Assembly: GCF_015694465.1 (NCBI RefSeq)
Contig: NZ_JADQDO010000005.1
Coordinates: 62,001-126,000 of the forward strand
From: Microvirga alba
GTDB taxonomy: Bacteria; Pseudomonadota; Alphaproteobacteria; Rhizobiales; Beijerinckiaceae
Reading direction: 5' to 3'
Length of the DNA stretch: 64,000 nt
The position numbers and the translations under genes are program-made. This document shows positions 19,061 through 28,645 of the stretch, piece after piece. Each line of letters starts with the position of its first letter. Positions within the stretch are counted from its first letter, which is position 1. The notes below the pieces were generated by a model. That model made no database searches. It was not told where the DNA came from and saw only the letters and a program-made list of their open reading frames with translations.

Positions 19061-20041
19061 CTATGTCGAAGGTGCCTGATATGTTCCATCGCGAGCCGGA
19101 GCGTCGTCCTGGAACGGCTCCACTTGCACCCTACGCCCGACCATGAAGGCGTCCGCCACCAGGCGGAACGGTGCGACATCGACCACCGACCGCCCCTCCG
19201 ACAGCAGCAGGTCGAACCGCTTGTAGACCCCCTCATATTCGGAGGGCTTTTCATCCACCACCACCCGCCCGTCGATTTCGAGACGGCAACCGCCCTGCGA
19301 CAGTTTGAGCTGCGATCCGGCTTGCGTCTCCACGTCGATGTTCCAGCTCTGCAGGCCGGTCTGACGCCAGTCGAACGCGGCCGTCAGTTCGGCATCGGGT
19401 TGGCCGGTCGATAGTTCGAGATCGGCCGCGATGGGTGCATCCCGATTGGCGGGAAATTTCAGGTCGGCCCGCTTGATGAAGACCGGCTGCGGCATGATGC
19501 GGGTGACGATGGAGAGCGCGTTGATGCCGGGATCGAAGATCCCGAAGCCGCCTGCCTGCCAGATCCATTGCTGGCCCGGATGCCAGCGCCGCACATCCTC
19601 TTTCCAGGTCACTCGCAAAAGCTTGACCGTCTGCCCGGCGAGCGCCTTCGCCGTCTCGTCCACGCCCTTGTTGTACTGCGCGTGCCAGGTGGTGAAAATC
19701 GTCTTGCCGACCTTTTCGGCGAGCTGCTTCAGGTCCTCGAGCTCGCTCAAGGTCGCCGCGGGCGGCTTTTCCAGAAGAACGCTCTTTCCGGCGAGCAGCG
19801 CCTCCCGCGCGATCTGGTGGCGCACCTGGGGCGGCGTGCAGATGGCGACGGCCTCGAGGTCCGGCACGCCGGAGAGCATCTCGCGATAGTCCTGGAACGT
19901 ATATTTCGCGTCCTCGGGCGACAAACCGCGCTGGCTTGAGACGGCAAGCAACGTGAAATCCGGGTTGGCCCTGATGTTCGGCAGGTGTTGATCTTGGGCG
20001 ATTTTGCCCAGGCCGATAATACCGATCGCGTGGGGTGCCAT
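19061..20041 (-). CDS. Gfo/Idh/MocA oxidoreductase, sugar 1-dehydrogenase type
   Basis: A 326-residue NAD(P)-dependent dehydrogenase. The N-terminal Rossmann fold starts IGIIGLGKIAQDQHLPNI, and the catalytic lysine motif is LLEKPPAAT near residue 96. The substrate domain carries WKEDVRRWHPGQQWIW and FDPGINALSIVTRI. These last stretches closely match, from memory, the L-arabinose 1-dehydrogenase of Azospirillum and the D-galactose 1-dehydrogenase of Pseudomonas, which start the non-phosphorylative pentose and galactose pathways. No lactonase, dehydratase or transporter for such a pathway lies nearby, so the substrate is left open. It is followed on the same strand by the rRNA methyltransferase group 40 bases upstream of its start. 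Confidence 0.88.
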   Translation of the reverse strand: MAPHAIGIIGLGKIAQDQHLPNIRANPDFTLLAVSSQRGLSPEDAKYTFQDYREMLSGVPDLEAVAICTPPQVRHQIAREALLAGKSVLLEKPPAATLSELEDLKQLAEKVGKTIFTTWHAQYNKGVDETAKALAGQTVKLLRVTWKEDVRRWHPGQQWIWQAGGFGIFDPGINALSIVTRIMPQPVFIKRADLKFPANRDAPIAADLELSTGQPDAELTAAFDWRQTGLQSWNIDVETQAGSQLKLSQGGCRLEIDGRVVVDEKPSEYEGVYKRFDLLLSEGRSVVDVAPFRLVADAFMVGRRVQVEPFQDDAPARDGTYQAPST

Positions 20042-20083
20042 GGCTCAGGTCCTCGATCCCGCGGGGACTTGAGCGAGCGCCTG

Positions 20084-20785
20084 TCAGGCGGAAGGCGTCT
20101 CGTCCGCCGCACCACCTCTGAAACCTGTCGCCAGCACATAGAGTTCCGCCGAGTCCGATCGGCTGGCGGAGGGTTTCACGTGCCGCACCAGGGCAAAATC
20201 GCGCTTGAGGTCCGCCAGAAGCTGGCTCTCGGTACCGCCCTGGAAGACCTTGGCGACAAAGGCCCCGCCAGGAGCGAGAATCTCACGGGCGAAGTAGATC
20301 GCGGCCTCCGCAAGGCCCATGATCCTCAAGTGGTCGGTCTTCTTGTGACCGGTGGTGTTGGCGGCCATGTCAGACATCACGATGTCCGCAGGCCCGCCCA
20401 GCATCGCGATCAGCTTGCCCGGGGCACTCTCGTCCAGAAAGTCGAGTTCGATGAACTCGACGCCCGGCAGGGGGTCAATGGGCAACAGGTCGATGCCGAC
20501 GACCTTGCCCTTCGCGCCGACCTTTTTCGCCGCGATCTGCGACCAGCCGCCGGGGGCCGCGCCAAGATCGACGACCCGCTGGCCGGACTTGAGGAGGTGA
20601 AATTTCTCGTCGATTTCAAGCAACTTGAAGGCCGCGCGCGAGCGATAGCCCTCGCGCTTGGCGCGGGCGACATATGGATCGTTGAGCTGGCGCTCAAGCC
20701 ATTTCTGCGAGGACAAAGTGCGCTTATGCGCCGTCTTTACCCGTTGCTTGAGGTTGCGCGTGCCGGAGCCGGTCTTTGTGGTCAC
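20084..20785 (-). CDS. rlmE: 23S rRNA (uridine-2'-O) methyltransferase RlmE (FtsJ)
   Basis: RlmE methylates U2552 in the 23S rRNA A-loop, a late step of 50S maturation. The 233-residue product has [15 protein letters not shown] with the first catalytic lysine (about Lys54), [13 protein letters not shown] as SAM motif I, the aspartate in [13 protein letters not shown], the second lysine in [12 protein letters not shown] and the glutamate in [10 protein letters not shown]. This completes the K-D-K-E tetrad. The start is GTG at 20783-20785 with AGGAG eight bases upstream. That GTG overlaps the stop of the preceding ppx/gppA gene by four bases, so the two are translationally coupled. Confidence 0.95.
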   Translation of the reverse strand: MTTKTGSGTRNLKQRVKTAHKRTLSSQKWLERQLNDPYVARAKREGYRSRAAFKLLEIDEKFHLLKSGQRVVDLGAAPGGWSQIAAKKVGAKGKVVGIDLLPIDPLPGVEFIELDFLDESAPGKLIAMLGGPADIVMSDMAANTTGHKKTDHLRIMGLAEAAIYFAREILAPGGAFVAKVFQGGTESQLLADLKRDFALVRHVKPSASRSDSAELYVLATGFRGGAADETPSA

Positions 20786-21918
20786 CGATGGCTCTCCTGC
20801 CACACACTGTCCTCTCTCATCATATTCATCAAAATTCCTTCGCGGAGCCCCCGATCGGCGATGCGCAGGCGGTCCGAGGGGAACGCCCGGCGGATCGCTT
20901 CGAGGATCGCGCAGCCTGCCAGAACCAGATCGGCGCGATCTTTGCCGATGCAGGGGTTTGCGGCCCTTTGATCGAAATTGCAATGCAGCAATTGCTGGAT
21001 GACGGTCGAGATGTCGCCGCTGCGCATCCACATGCCATCGACCCGGCGGCGGTCGTAGCGCGGCAGGCGCAGATGAATCCCGCCGACCGTCGTGACGGTT
21101 CCGGAGGTTCCGAGGAGATGGAAATGTGGTCCCTCCCCGGCTCCGGCCGCGATGGCGGCAAAATCGATCAGCCGCTCGGAGACCTCCCCGACCATGTCCT
21201 CGAAACCCTCGCGGGTCACGTGAATGCCACCGTGGCGCTCGGCCAGCGTCACCACGCCGACAGGAAGAGAATCCCATGCCCGGATGCGATTGCAGGGATC
21301 TGCCAAGGCATGCGGCGCGGCACCGTCGAGCCAAGCGACCTCGGTCGAGCCCCCTCCGATGTCAAATACGATGACCGATTGCGCCTTCGGATCGACAAGC
21401 GAAGCGCAGCCGGTGACCGCAAGATAAGCCTCCGTCTGACGATCGACGACCTCGAGGTCCAGATCGAGATCGTTACGCACGCGCTCGATAAAGGACGGCC
21501 CGTTCTCGGCCAGACGACAGGCTTCGGTTGCCACGAGTCGAGCCCGCGCGACGCCTTTCGCCATCATCTTGTCCCGGCAGACCCGCAGCGCTTCGAGGGT
21601 GCGGTCGATCGCGTCGTCGCTCAGCTGATTGCCGTGCCCGAGGCCCTCTCCCAAGCGAACGATGCGCGAGAACGCATCCACGACGCGAAAGCCAACGGAG
21701 GCCGGTTCGGCGATGAGGAGCCGGCAATTGTTGGTGCCGAGATCGAGCGCCGCATAGCTTCGCGGCGCGTGATGCCGCAGGTTCCGCTTGGCCGTTTCGT
21801 GCACGCGCGCCGCAAGCATCGATGCGCCGGAATCGGCCCCGGAATGCGGGCTCGTCCGTCGTTCACCAGATGCGGCGATCGAATCGTACTTCACAGTCAA
21901 AACGAAATCCTTCGGCAT
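20782..21918 (-). CDS. Ppx/GppA family phosphatase
   Basis: A 378-residue member of the exopolyphosphatase/guanosine pentaphosphatase family, in the ASKHA fold. After a poorly conserved N-terminal ~50 residues come [17 protein letters not shown] (phosphate loop 1), [11 protein letters not shown], the EAYLAVTG region and [18 protein letters not shown] (phosphate loop 2). At this length it lacks the C-terminal HD-like domain of E. coli Ppx (513 residues). Whether it acts on polyphosphate, pppGpp or both cannot be told. The stop overlaps the start of rlmE by four bases; this ppx-rlmE pairing is common in alphaproteobacteria. Confidence 0.92.
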   Translation of the reverse strand: MPKDFVLTVKYDSIAASGERRTSPHSGADSGASMLAARVHETAKRNLRHHAPRSYAALDLGTNNCRLLIAEPASVGFRVVDAFSRIVRLGEGLGHGNQLSDDAIDRTLEALRVCRDKMMAKGVARARLVATEACRLAENGPSFIERVRNDLDLDLEVVDRQTEAYLAVTGCASLVDPKAQSVIVFDIGGGSTEVAWLDGAAPHALADPCNRIRAWDSLPVGVVTLAERHGGIHVTREGFEDMVGEVSERLIDFAAIAAGAGEGPHFHLLGTSGTVTTVGGIHLRLPRYDRRRVDGMWMRSGDISTVIQQLLHCNFDQRAANPCIGKDRADLVLAGCAILEAIRRAFPSDRLRIADRGLREGILMNMMREDSVWQESHR

Positions 21919-22013
21919 CCCGCGTCAGGTGCCTGGTTGATGATAAGAGTAACAACCGCCCCATGGTCCTGCCAAGGGTTTGAAGGAAGTTTGTGGGTAT
22001 GCCCTGTGGGCGA

Positions 22014-23198
22014 TCAGAGTGTGAGGCCGCCGAGGCGCTCCGTCAGATACTCAAGAATATCCGCACCCACATTGGCGAAAGCCACGCGCAGGTGCCCGTC
22101 CTGACCCGGTCCGAAATAAGTCCCCGGGAGACACAAGACGCCACGCTCCGTCGCCAGTTTTTCTGCCACCGCCTGGGCTGTCTTTCCTGGGAACGGATGC
22201 CGCAGATACGCGAAATAGGCCCCGACCGATTCAATGCGCCATTCCGGCAAGGGCGCGAGCGCCGCGCGGAAGACTTTCGCGCGCCCGTTGATCTCGGCGC
22301 GATTCTCCTCGCGCCAGTCGCGCAGGCCATCGATGGCCCAGGGCAGCGCCGCTTGCGCGGTGCGTGGCGGACAGATCTGGATGCAATCCAGAATCTTGGC
22401 CACATGCTCGATCAGCCCGGCATCCGCCGTGATCGCGCCCATGCGATGACCCGGGATCGCGTAGGACTTGGAGAACGAGTAGAGCTGGACGACGGTGTCG
22501 CGCCATTTCTCGTTGGCGAACAAGCCGTGTGCCCGGTTCATGCCGCTCGGCAAAAAGTCCCGGTAAGTCTCGTCAATAACGAGATAAATTTTTCGCTTGC
22601 GGCACATCTCCGCGAAGCTTTCAATCACGTGCGCCGGATAAACCGCCCCGGTCGGGTTGTTCGGGGTCACGAGAACGATGGCCCGAACCTTGTCATCGAT
22701 CAGCGCCTCGGCATCTTCGACGCGGGGCACGAAACCGGCCTCCGGGCGGCACGGCAGCGCGCGCGCCTCAATGCCCAACATGTCGAGGCTCATCTGATGG
22801 TTGAAATACCACGGCGTCGGCAGAAGCACCGCCTCGCCGCGATGCGCCAGCAACATCATCGCTGCGAAGAAGGCCAGATTGCACCCCGCGGTAACAGCCG
22901 TGTCTTCCGGCGCAATGCGGCCCTCATAGAGGCGGGACAGTTCGGTGGCGTAGGCCTGACGCAGGCCGGCATCGCCATTGATGGGGCCGTATTGCGAGCC
23001 GGCAGCCGAGCCGGCGGTGGCTGCCATGCGTTCAAGCAGGCCCGGATGGGGGGCGTTCCCCGGAACGGCCTGCGACAGATTGATGAGCGGCCCATATGCG
23101 CCGTCATAGCGCTTGGTCCAGCTCTGCGCTTCGGGAATTGGCGGGCTTCCGACATCAGCGACGAGGGGGTTGATGGGCGCCAAAAATCCGCTCGTCAT
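22014..23198 (-). CDS. PLP-dependent aminotransferase (class I/II fold)
   Basis: A 394-residue fold-type I aminotransferase. Visible landmarks are YGPINGDAGLRQAYA near residues 70-84, VTPNNPTGAVYP with the substrate-contact Asn, and the IDETYRDF strand with the ring-nitrogen aspartate. SFSKSYAIPGHRMG carries the Schiff-base lysine, and LRVAFANV contains the late arginine that binds the substrate carboxylate. These define the aspartate/aromatic aminotransferase superfamily; the amino donor cannot be fixed from sequence. The gene stands alone on the minus strand, 130 bases downstream of efp, with a probable terminator between. Confidence 0.92.
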   Translation of the reverse strand: MTSGFLAPINPLVADVGSPPIPEAQSWTKRYDGAYGPLINLSQAVPGNAPHPGLLERMAATAGSAAGSQYGPINGDAGLRQAYATELSRLYEGRIAPEDTAVTAGCNLAFFAAMMLLAHRGEAVLLPTPWYFNHQMSLDMLGIEARALPCRPEAGFVPRVEDAEALIDDKVRAIVLVTPNNPTGAVYPAHVIESFAEMCRKRKIYLVIDETYRDFLPSGMNRAHGLFANEKWRDTVVQLYSFSKSYAIPGHRMGAITADAGLIEHVAKILDCIQICPPRTAQAALPWAIDGLRDWREENRAEINGRAKVFRAALAPLPEWRIESVGAYFAYLRHPFPGKTAQAVAEKLATERGVLCLPGTYFGPGQDGHLRVAFANVGADILEYLTERLGGLTL

Positions 23199-23224
23199 GA
23201 AGGTCGCGTGCTCCGGAAAGTGAA

Positions 23225-23275
23225 AAGGATAGGAATCTCGGGGAATGAGAAGCTCTCCCGGAAAGTCCTATCCTT
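23225..23275 (-). terminator. Probable terminator of efp
   Basis: Ten-base arms AAGGATAGGA (23225-23234) and TCCTATCCTT (23266-23275) form a hairpin; read on the minus strand the right-hand arm runs into TTTTC. The 31-base loop can fold further (GAGA/TCTC). It lies 55 bases beyond the efp stop codon. Confidence 0.6.
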
Positions 23276-23329
23276 CAAGATCAAATCGCCGACGAATAAC
23301 CGTCGCGATCAAGGCCGGTGCAATCCGGC

Positions 23330-23896
23330 TTAGTCCTTGGCGCGTTCCACGTAGGAACCGTCTTCGGTCATGATGACGACGCGGGTGCCAGCCTGGATAT
23401 GGGGCGGCACCAGGGTGCGCACGCCGTTCGACAGAATGGCGGGCTTGTAGGACGACGACGCGGTCTGACCCTTCACGACCGGCTCGGTCTCGGTGATCTC
23501 GAGCACCACGCGTGCAGGCAGTTCGATAGCAATCGGTAGGCCATTGTGGACGCTCAGCATCACGGCCATGCCTTCCTGCAGGTAGGCCTTCAGGTCGCCG
23601 ATGATGTCATCCTGAACCGCGACCTGCTCGTAGGTTTCCGGGTTCATGAAGTGGAAGCCTTCGCCGTCCTCGTAGAGGAAGGTGTATTCGCGGTCTTCCA
23701 CGAAGGCGCGCTCAACCTGCTCGGTCGTACGGTAGCGCTCCGACACCTTCACGCCGTCGGAGATGCGGCGCATGTCGAGCTGGGTCACAGGCGTGCCCTT
23801 GCCGGGGTGGATGTTCTGGGCGGTGAGCACAACATAAAGCCTGCCGTCCATATCGACGACATTGCCTTTGCGCAGCGTAGAGGCGATGACCTTCAC
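23330..23896 (-). CDS. efp: Elongation factor P
   Basis: EF-P binds ribosomes stalled at polyproline and stimulates peptide bond formation. The 188-residue protein has the three-domain beta-barrel layout, beginning [18 protein letters not shown] and ending in the OB-fold C-terminus with [14 protein letters not shown] residues. The modified loop reads NIHPGKGTP, placing Lys33 where E. coli has Lys34, the residue beta-lysylated by EpmA with EpmB. Both modification genes start immediately on the other strand, which makes this modification highly likely here. The 155-base divergent spacer should contain both promoters. Confidence 0.97.
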   Translation of the reverse strand: MKVIASTLRKGNVVDMDGRLYVVLTAQNIHPGKGTPVTQLDMRRISDGVKVSERYRTTEQVERAFVEDREYTFLYEDGEGFHFMNPETYEQVAVQDDIIGDLKAYLQEGMAVMLSVHNGLPIAIELPARVVLEITETEPVVKGQTASSSYKPAILSNGVRTLVPPHIQAGTRVVIMTEDGSYVERAKD

Positions 23897-24051
23897 GAGA
23901 AGCCTTCCTTATGACACATGTAAGCGCGCCATGAGGGTCGGGCTCTCCTGCCCCTCCGGTGGCGCGAAAATCAATTTCGCTGCCGCACTAACCCATATTG
24001 GCGCAAATCGCCAGTCTGACCTGACGGAACCCCTTGAAACGGAAAGAAGCC

Positions 24052-25104
24052 ATGCCCGCCCCCTCGCCCTGGTGGACGCCGCATGTCCATGCGGATCGCC
24101 GCCCGTTTCTCTTAAACCGCAACCGCATTCAGGCGGCCTTGCGCGGCTTTTTTGCCGAACGGGATTTCGTTGAGGTGGATACGGCCACGCTACAGACCTC
24201 CCCCGGCAACGAGGCCCATCTCCACGCCTTCGCCACTGAAGCCATCGCGCTCGATGGGTCGCGGGCGCCACTTTATCTCCACACCTCGCCGGAATTTGCC
24301 TGCAAGAAGCTGCTCGCGGCGGGCGAAACCCGCATCAGTTGCTTCGCCCATGTCTATCGCAACCGCGAGCGAGGCCCCCTGCACCACCCGGAATTCACGA
24401 TGCTGGAATGGTACCGCGTCGGCGAAACCTATGAGACGCTCATGGGCGATTGCGCCAAGATCCTGGCGCTGGCGGCGGAGACGGCGAAGACGCGAGCCCT
24501 CACCTTCCGGGGCCGCACGACCGACCCATTCCTGGAGCCCGAGCGTCTCAGTGTCGCGGAGGCGTTTTCGCGCTTCGCGGGGATCGATCTTCTGGCCTCC
24601 ATCGACCCCAGCGGCACGACGGATCGGGAGCGTCTCGCCGCAAGCCTTCGCCAAGCGGGTCTGCGTGTGGCCGAGGACGATACCTGGTCCGACCTCTTCA
24701 GCCGCGTCATCGTGGAACGGGTCGAGCCGAATCTGGGCCATGGCCGCGCCACGATCCTGGACGAATACCCTGTCGCGGAGGCCGCCTTGGCGCGTCCGAC
24801 CATGCGGGATTCCCGCGTCGCTGAGCGGTTCGAGCTCTATGCCTGCGGCGTCGAACTCGCCAACGCCTTCGGCGAGCTGACCGACGCGGCGGAGCAGCGC
24901 CGCCGGTTCGAAGCGGAAATGGCGGAGAAGATGCGGGTTTACGGCGAAAGCTATCCGGTAGATGAGGACTTTCTGGCGGCTCTGGCGCACATGCCGGAGG
25001 CGAGCGGCATCGCGCTCGGCTTCGACCGCCTGGTCATGCTCGCGACCGGCGCATCGCGCATCGAGCAAGTGCTGTGGGCTCCCGTGCCGGAGATTTCCCG
25101 ATGA
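24052..25104 (+). CDS. epmA: EF-P--lysine ligase EpmA (GenX/PoxA)
   Basis: EpmA is a lysyl-tRNA synthetase paralogue that attaches (R)-beta-lysine to the EF-P lysine. The 350-residue protein contains only the class II catalytic domain: motif 1 near residues 30-50, motif 2 with RNRERGPLHHPEF, and motif 3 with GFDRLVML near the end. It has no N-terminal anticodon-binding domain, which separates it from LysS. The ATG at 24052 has GGAAAGAAG upstream and is preferred over a TTG six codons earlier. Its stop overlaps the epmB start by four bases (ATGA), and efp lies divergently, so the whole modification system is together. Confidence 0.95.
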   Translation: MPAPSPWWTPHVHADRRPFLLNRNRIQAALRGFFAERDFVEVDTATLQTSPGNEAHLHAFATEAIALDGSRAPLYLHTSPEFACKKLLAAGETRISCFAHVYRNRERGPLHHPEFTMLEWYRVGETYETLMGDCAKILALAAETAKTRALTFRGRTTDPFLEPERLSVAEAFSRFAGIDLLASIDPSGTTDRERLAASLRQAGLRVAEDDTWSDLFSRVIVERVEPNLGHGRATILDEYPVAEAALARPTMRDSRVAERFELYACGVELANAFGELTDAAEQRRRFEAEMAEKMRVYGESYPVDEDFLAALAHMPEASGIALGFDRLVMLATGASRIEQVLWAPVPEISR

Positions 25105-26153
25105 CCGTCGTCCGTCCGGTCCGTACACCGGCAGAGCTGGTCGATGCCGGTCATCTGTCGCCTGAACACCTCGGCGACATCGAGCGCGTGGCCGAGCGCT
25201 ACGCCATCGCGATCACGCCCGCCATGGCCGCGTTGATGGATCGGAACGATCCCAACGACCCGATCGCCCGTCAATTCGTCCCCGATGCGGCGGAACTCGT
25301 CGTTACGCCCGACGAGCGCGACGACCCCATCGGCGATCTCACCCACAGCCCCGTCGAGGGCATCGTGCATCGCTATCCCGACCGAGTGCTCTTGAAGGCG
25401 GTCCATGTCTGCCCGGTCTATTGCCGCTTCTGCTTCCGTCGCGAGATGGTGGGTCCGCAGGGACTCGGCACGCTCTCAAGCGAGGCGATGGACAAGGCGT
25501 TCGCCTACATCGCCACCCATCCGGAAATCTGGGAGGTGATCCTCACCGGCGGCGACCCGTTGGTTCTCTCCCCGCGCCGCCTCTCCGAGATCATGGAACG
25601 GCTTGCCGCCATCGATCACGTGAAGATCGTCCGCTTCCATACCCGCGTTCCCGTGGTCGAGCCGGATCGCGTCAACGCGGAGCTGATCGCGGCCCTGAAA
25701 GCGAGCGGCAAGACCACCTATCTCGCGCTTCACGCCAACCATCCGCGCGAACTCACCGAGGCTGCCCGCGCGGCCTCTGCGCGGCTCGTCGATTCCGGCA
25801 TCGTCATGCTCAGCCAAACGGTGCTCCTGCGCGGCATCAACGACGATCCCGAGACCCTCGCCGCCCTCATGCGCGCCTTCGTCGAAACGCGGATCAAGCC
25901 GTATTATCTGCACCATCCCGACCTCGCCCCAGGCACCAGCCATTTTCGCCTCTCCATCGCGGAGGGCCAGGCGCTCGTCGCCGCCTTGCGCGGACGCATC
26001 TCCGGCCTGTGCCAGCCGACCTACATCCTCGACATCCCCGGCGGACATGGGAAAGCGCCTCTCGGTTTGAGTGCTGTCACCGCGCGCGAGGACGGTGCAT
26101 ATTCGGTTTCGGACTACCGCGGACAGACGCACCGCTATCCGCCCGAGGAATGA
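25101..26153 (+). CDS. epmB: EF-P beta-lysylation protein EpmB (lysine 2,3-aminomutase family)
   Basis: EpmB is a radical-SAM, PLP-dependent aminomutase that converts (S)-alpha-lysine to (R)-beta-lysine for EF-P. The 350-residue protein has the CxxxCxxC cluster CPVYCRFC (Cys104, Cys108, Cys111), the SAM-binding GGDPL motif, and a late lysine in PGGHGKAPLG, the PLP-lysine position of the family. It is shorter than catabolic lysine aminomutase, as EpmB should be. The start ATG overlaps the epmA stop by four bases, indicating translational coupling. The hydroxylase EpmC is not encoded nearby. Confidence 0.95.
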   Translation: MTVVRPVRTPAELVDAGHLSPEHLGDIERVAERYAIAITPAMAALMDRNDPNDPIARQFVPDAAELVVTPDERDDPIGDLTHSPVEGIVHRYPDRVLLKAVHVCPVYCRFCFRREMVGPQGLGTLSSEAMDKAFAYIATHPEIWEVILTGGDPLVLSPRRLSEIMERLAAIDHVKIVRFHTRVPVVEPDRVNAELIAALKASGKTTYLALHANHPRELTEAARAASARLVDSGIVMLSQTVLLRGINDDPETLAALMRAFVETRIKPYYLHHPDLAPGTSHFRLSIAEGQALVAALRGRISGLCQPTYILDIPGGHGKAPLGLSAVTAREDGAYSVSDYRGQTHRYPPEE

Positions 26154-26282
26154 CCCGCGCCGCACGTGTGAGGCGCGGGACGCGGCAACCCTAAGCTTGC
26201 ATTCCGAAACGTTATTCGATACCCAAAATGGAAATCTGCCGGACATCCCGTTGTCCGGCCGACTCTTCCGAACGGGGTTCCC

Positions 26283-27287
26283 ATGCGCAAAAATGCGACC
26301 GCGGCTGCTCTTATCATTCTTGGTTCGACGGCTCTCGCCCCCAACGCCTGGGCGCTCGATCCGGTCAATGCGCCTGTGAAGGGCAAATTCGACATCAAGA
26401 TCGTCGTCGATGCGACAGCGGCCGGTGCGATGAAGGCCGATCTGACGGCTTTCGACATGAAGAACCACCACGAGGTCACGGCGAGCGTCGAACTCGCGTT
26501 CGCCTATGCGGAAGCCAACGATACCGTGGCGGAGGGGTACAAGGATCCCACCGCCGCGTTCGATGCGAAAGCGAAGCCGCTGAGCGAAGCCGCAGCGAAG
26601 GCCGCGCCCGTCATGTCGCCTAACGCGAGCATGATGAAGGGCATGCAGCAATGCGTCGAACTTAAAGGCGACACCGAGATCCAGGCCTGCATGATGAAGC
26701 TCGCGAGCGGCCTGCAAGGCAAGCTTCAGCAAGACTGCAAGACCAATCCAGGCGCCTGCCAGGCCATCGATACATTGACCGATGCCAAATCGCAGGACGC
26801 GCTTACCGCGGAAAGCGCGAAGTTTAAGAAATCGATGCAGGATTATCGGGTTTACACGGCCAAGAGCTGCACGATTGACGCCTCCATCGATTATTTCCGG
26901 CACGAGCGGCGCAACAGCGAAGGTGGCGGCGCGTCCTATCTCGACCGCACCAGCAAGACCAACGGCCCCGTCCGCCCCATCGCGTCGGAAGGCCGGTTGC
27001 CCTGCGAAGTGAAGGCCGTCGTCGGTCCCGACAACACGGTCAGCTTCTCGTTTGCCCTCTTCGACGGGCTGAGCTTTCCGGCCAAGAACACGAACCCGGT
27101 CGCGGGCGACAAGCCGGTTCGGTTGCAGTGGGATGCAACGCTGCGCTTCCCCTATGTCGTCAAGAAGCAGACATCCTTCAGCGGCGAGCAGACGCTCTCC
27201 CCGTCGCCAAGATTGATCAAGGACGGTGGCTGGGAGACGAAGGAGAGGTCACGCGCCACGGTGGCCTGGACACTCAAGCTCGATTGA
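26283..27287 (+). CDS. Exported hypothetical protein
   Basis: A 334-residue secreted protein with a clear signal peptide (MRKNATAAALIILGSTALAPNAWA, cleavage before LDP). I do not recognise a family. The first half is helical and lysine/alanine-rich, with methionine-rich VMSPNASMMKGMQQC and cysteines in QACMMK, DCKTNPGAC and KSCTID, so it may be disulfide-bonded. The second half is beta-rich and basic (VSFSFALFDGLSF, WDATLRFPYVV, KERSRATVAWTLKLD). It follows epmB on the same strand by 129 bases, long enough for its own promoter. Convergent with the AlaX-like gene, with a 22-base gap. Confidence 0.75.
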   Translation: MRKNATAAALIILGSTALAPNAWALDPVNAPVKGKFDIKIVVDATAAGAMKADLTAFDMKNHHEVTASVELAFAYAEANDTVAEGYKDPTAAFDAKAKPLSEAAAKAAPVMSPNASMMKGMQQCVELKGDTEIQACMMKLASGLQGKLQQDCKTNPGACQAIDTLTDAKSQDALTAESAKFKKSMQDYRVYTAKSCTIDASIDYFRHERRNSEGGGASYLDRTSKTNGPVRPIASEGRLPCEVKAVVGPDNTVSFSFALFDGLSFPAKNTNPVAGDKPVRLQWDATLRFPYVVKKQTSFSGEQTLSPSPRLIKDGGWETKERSRATVAWTLKLD

Positions 27288-27309
27288 ACCTCGTAGACGG
27301 GACACCAAG

Positions 27310-28023
27310 CTAGTCCGCGAAGCCCACCTTGATACGGCGATTCTGCCGTCCCTTGTTGTCGACCTTGAGGATCCTGACCGGTCGCGCCTCGCCCGTGGAA
27401 CGCAGATGCGTCCCACCACATCCTTGGCGATCGAGCCCCACGATCTCGACGATGCGCACATTCCCATCCGCCTGTCGCGGCGGCGAGACCGCTTTGCTCC
27501 GAAACAGGCCCGGAACCGCATCGGCCTCATCCCAAGGCATTTGAAAAGTGCGGACGGTAAAATTCTGTCGGATGGCGTCATTGATGGGATCGTGAAGAGC
27601 CCGAAGGCGGTCCGCATCGCCGCCTGGAAGGTCGAAGTCGACGCGGAACGTACCATCAGCCGAGAGCTGAGCCCCGGTCAGCAGCGCCCCACCGAAATCC
27701 TGAAAGACGATGCTGTTCGCGATGTGCGCCAGCGTGTGAAGTTCGCACATCAATCGGCGAAACGCGGAATCGACCGTCACGCGGACAACGCCGGAGATCT
27801 CCCGGTCGCTATCGATATCGTGCCAAAGCCCCCGCTCATCGAAGTGGACAGCCCGTACCGAAGCCTCGCCATCTGCCCAAGCGATCGATGCCCTGTCCGG
27901 AAGTTGTCCACCGCCGCCCGGAAAGACGGGAGATCGCGTCAAAAGCACGCCCCCGGGGCGCGCATCGAGCACGCGGGTCTCAAGCTCGAAAAGGTCAGGC
28001 TCATCTTGGCACAAGAGGCGCAT
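27310..28023 (-). CDS. AlaX-like alanyl-tRNA editing protein
   Basis: Free-standing AlaX proteins resemble the editing domain of alanyl-tRNA synthetase and hydrolyse Ser- or Gly-mischarged tRNA(Ala) in trans. The 237-residue protein has the FPGGGGQLPD segment near residues 34-43. The zinc ligands of the editing site are present: HxxxH (HTLAH, His96 and His100) and CxxxH (CGGTH, Cys202 and His206). There is no aminoacylation domain, so it acts alone. It lies 50 bases upstream-to-downstream of arfB on the same strand; both are translation quality-control genes and sit close to the EF-P modification cluster. Confidence 0.92.
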   Translation of the reverse strand: MRLLCQDEPDLFELETRVLDARPGGVLLTRSPVFPGGGGQLPDRASIAWADGEASVRAVHFDERGLWHDIDSDREISGVVRVTVDSAFRRLMCELHTLAHIANSIVFQDFGGALLTGAQLSADGTFRVDFDLPGGDADRLRALHDPINDAIRQNFTVRTFQMPWDEADAVPGLFRSKAVSPPRQADGNVRIVEIVGLDRQGCGGTHLRSTGEARPVRILKVDNKGRQNRRIKVGFAD

Positions 28024-28073
28024 TCAGGTCTCCGCGTCGCGTGGGTATTGCAACCATCTCATCACGTCTCGCC

Positions 28074-28496
28074 CTAATCGAACCCGGGCTTGGCTCCGCG
28101 CCCCTTCTTGATGTCCGAGCGTCTGCCCTTCGTCTCCAGCCGCCGCTGCTTGGAGGCCAGGGTCGGTCGCGTTGCACGGCGCGGTTTCGGCACTTCGGTT
28201 GCCTGACGGATCAGGTCGAGGAGACGGTCCAGCGCATCCTGCCGGTTGCGCTCCTGGGTGCGAAAGCGCTGGGCCGTGATGACGATGATGCCGTCGTTGG
28301 TCAGGCGGCTTCCGGCGAGTTTCATCAGCCGGATGGCAACCGTGTCGGGCAACGAGCGCGAGCGCCGCGCATTGAACCGCAATTGAACGGCGGTGGCGAC
28401 CTTATTGACGTTCTGGCCGCCGGGGCCGGAGCCCCGGATGAAGCTCTCCTCAAGCTCGGCCTCGTCGAGCGCGATGGTATCGGTCACCGGAATCAT
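28074..28496 (-). CDS. arfB: Alternative ribosome rescue factor ArfB (YaeJ)
   Basis: ArfB releases the nascent chain from ribosomes stalled at the end of a truncated mRNA. The 140-residue protein has the release-factor catalytic motif GSGPGGQNVNK (GGQ at 26-28), followed by the short domain 3. The basic C-terminal tail (about 105-140, rich in Arg and Lys, with RRLETKGRRSDIKKGRG) inserts in the empty mRNA entry channel in the family. Lack of the codon-recognition domains separates it from PrfA and PrfB. The AlaX-like gene follows it at 50 bases on the same strand and may share its transcript. Confidence 0.95.
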   Translation of the reverse strand: MIPVTDTIALDEAELEESFIRGSGPGGQNVNKVATAVQLRFNARRSRSLPDTVAIRLMKLAGSRLTNDGIIVITAQRFRTQERNRQDALDRLLDLIRQATEVPKPRRATRPTLASKQRRLETKGRRSDIKKGRGAKPGFD

Positions 28497-28645
28497 GAGA
28501 GCCTCGGACGGAAAGCGGAGGCAACCGCGCCGGAAGCAGCGCTTGTCGCCTTGGCGGAGAAAGTCTAAGCGCCTCTTCTAGCCGAGCCACGCCGGATTGA
28601 AAAATCGCAGCGTGGGTTCGACCCTCAAATCCGGTTTTTCCGCTC

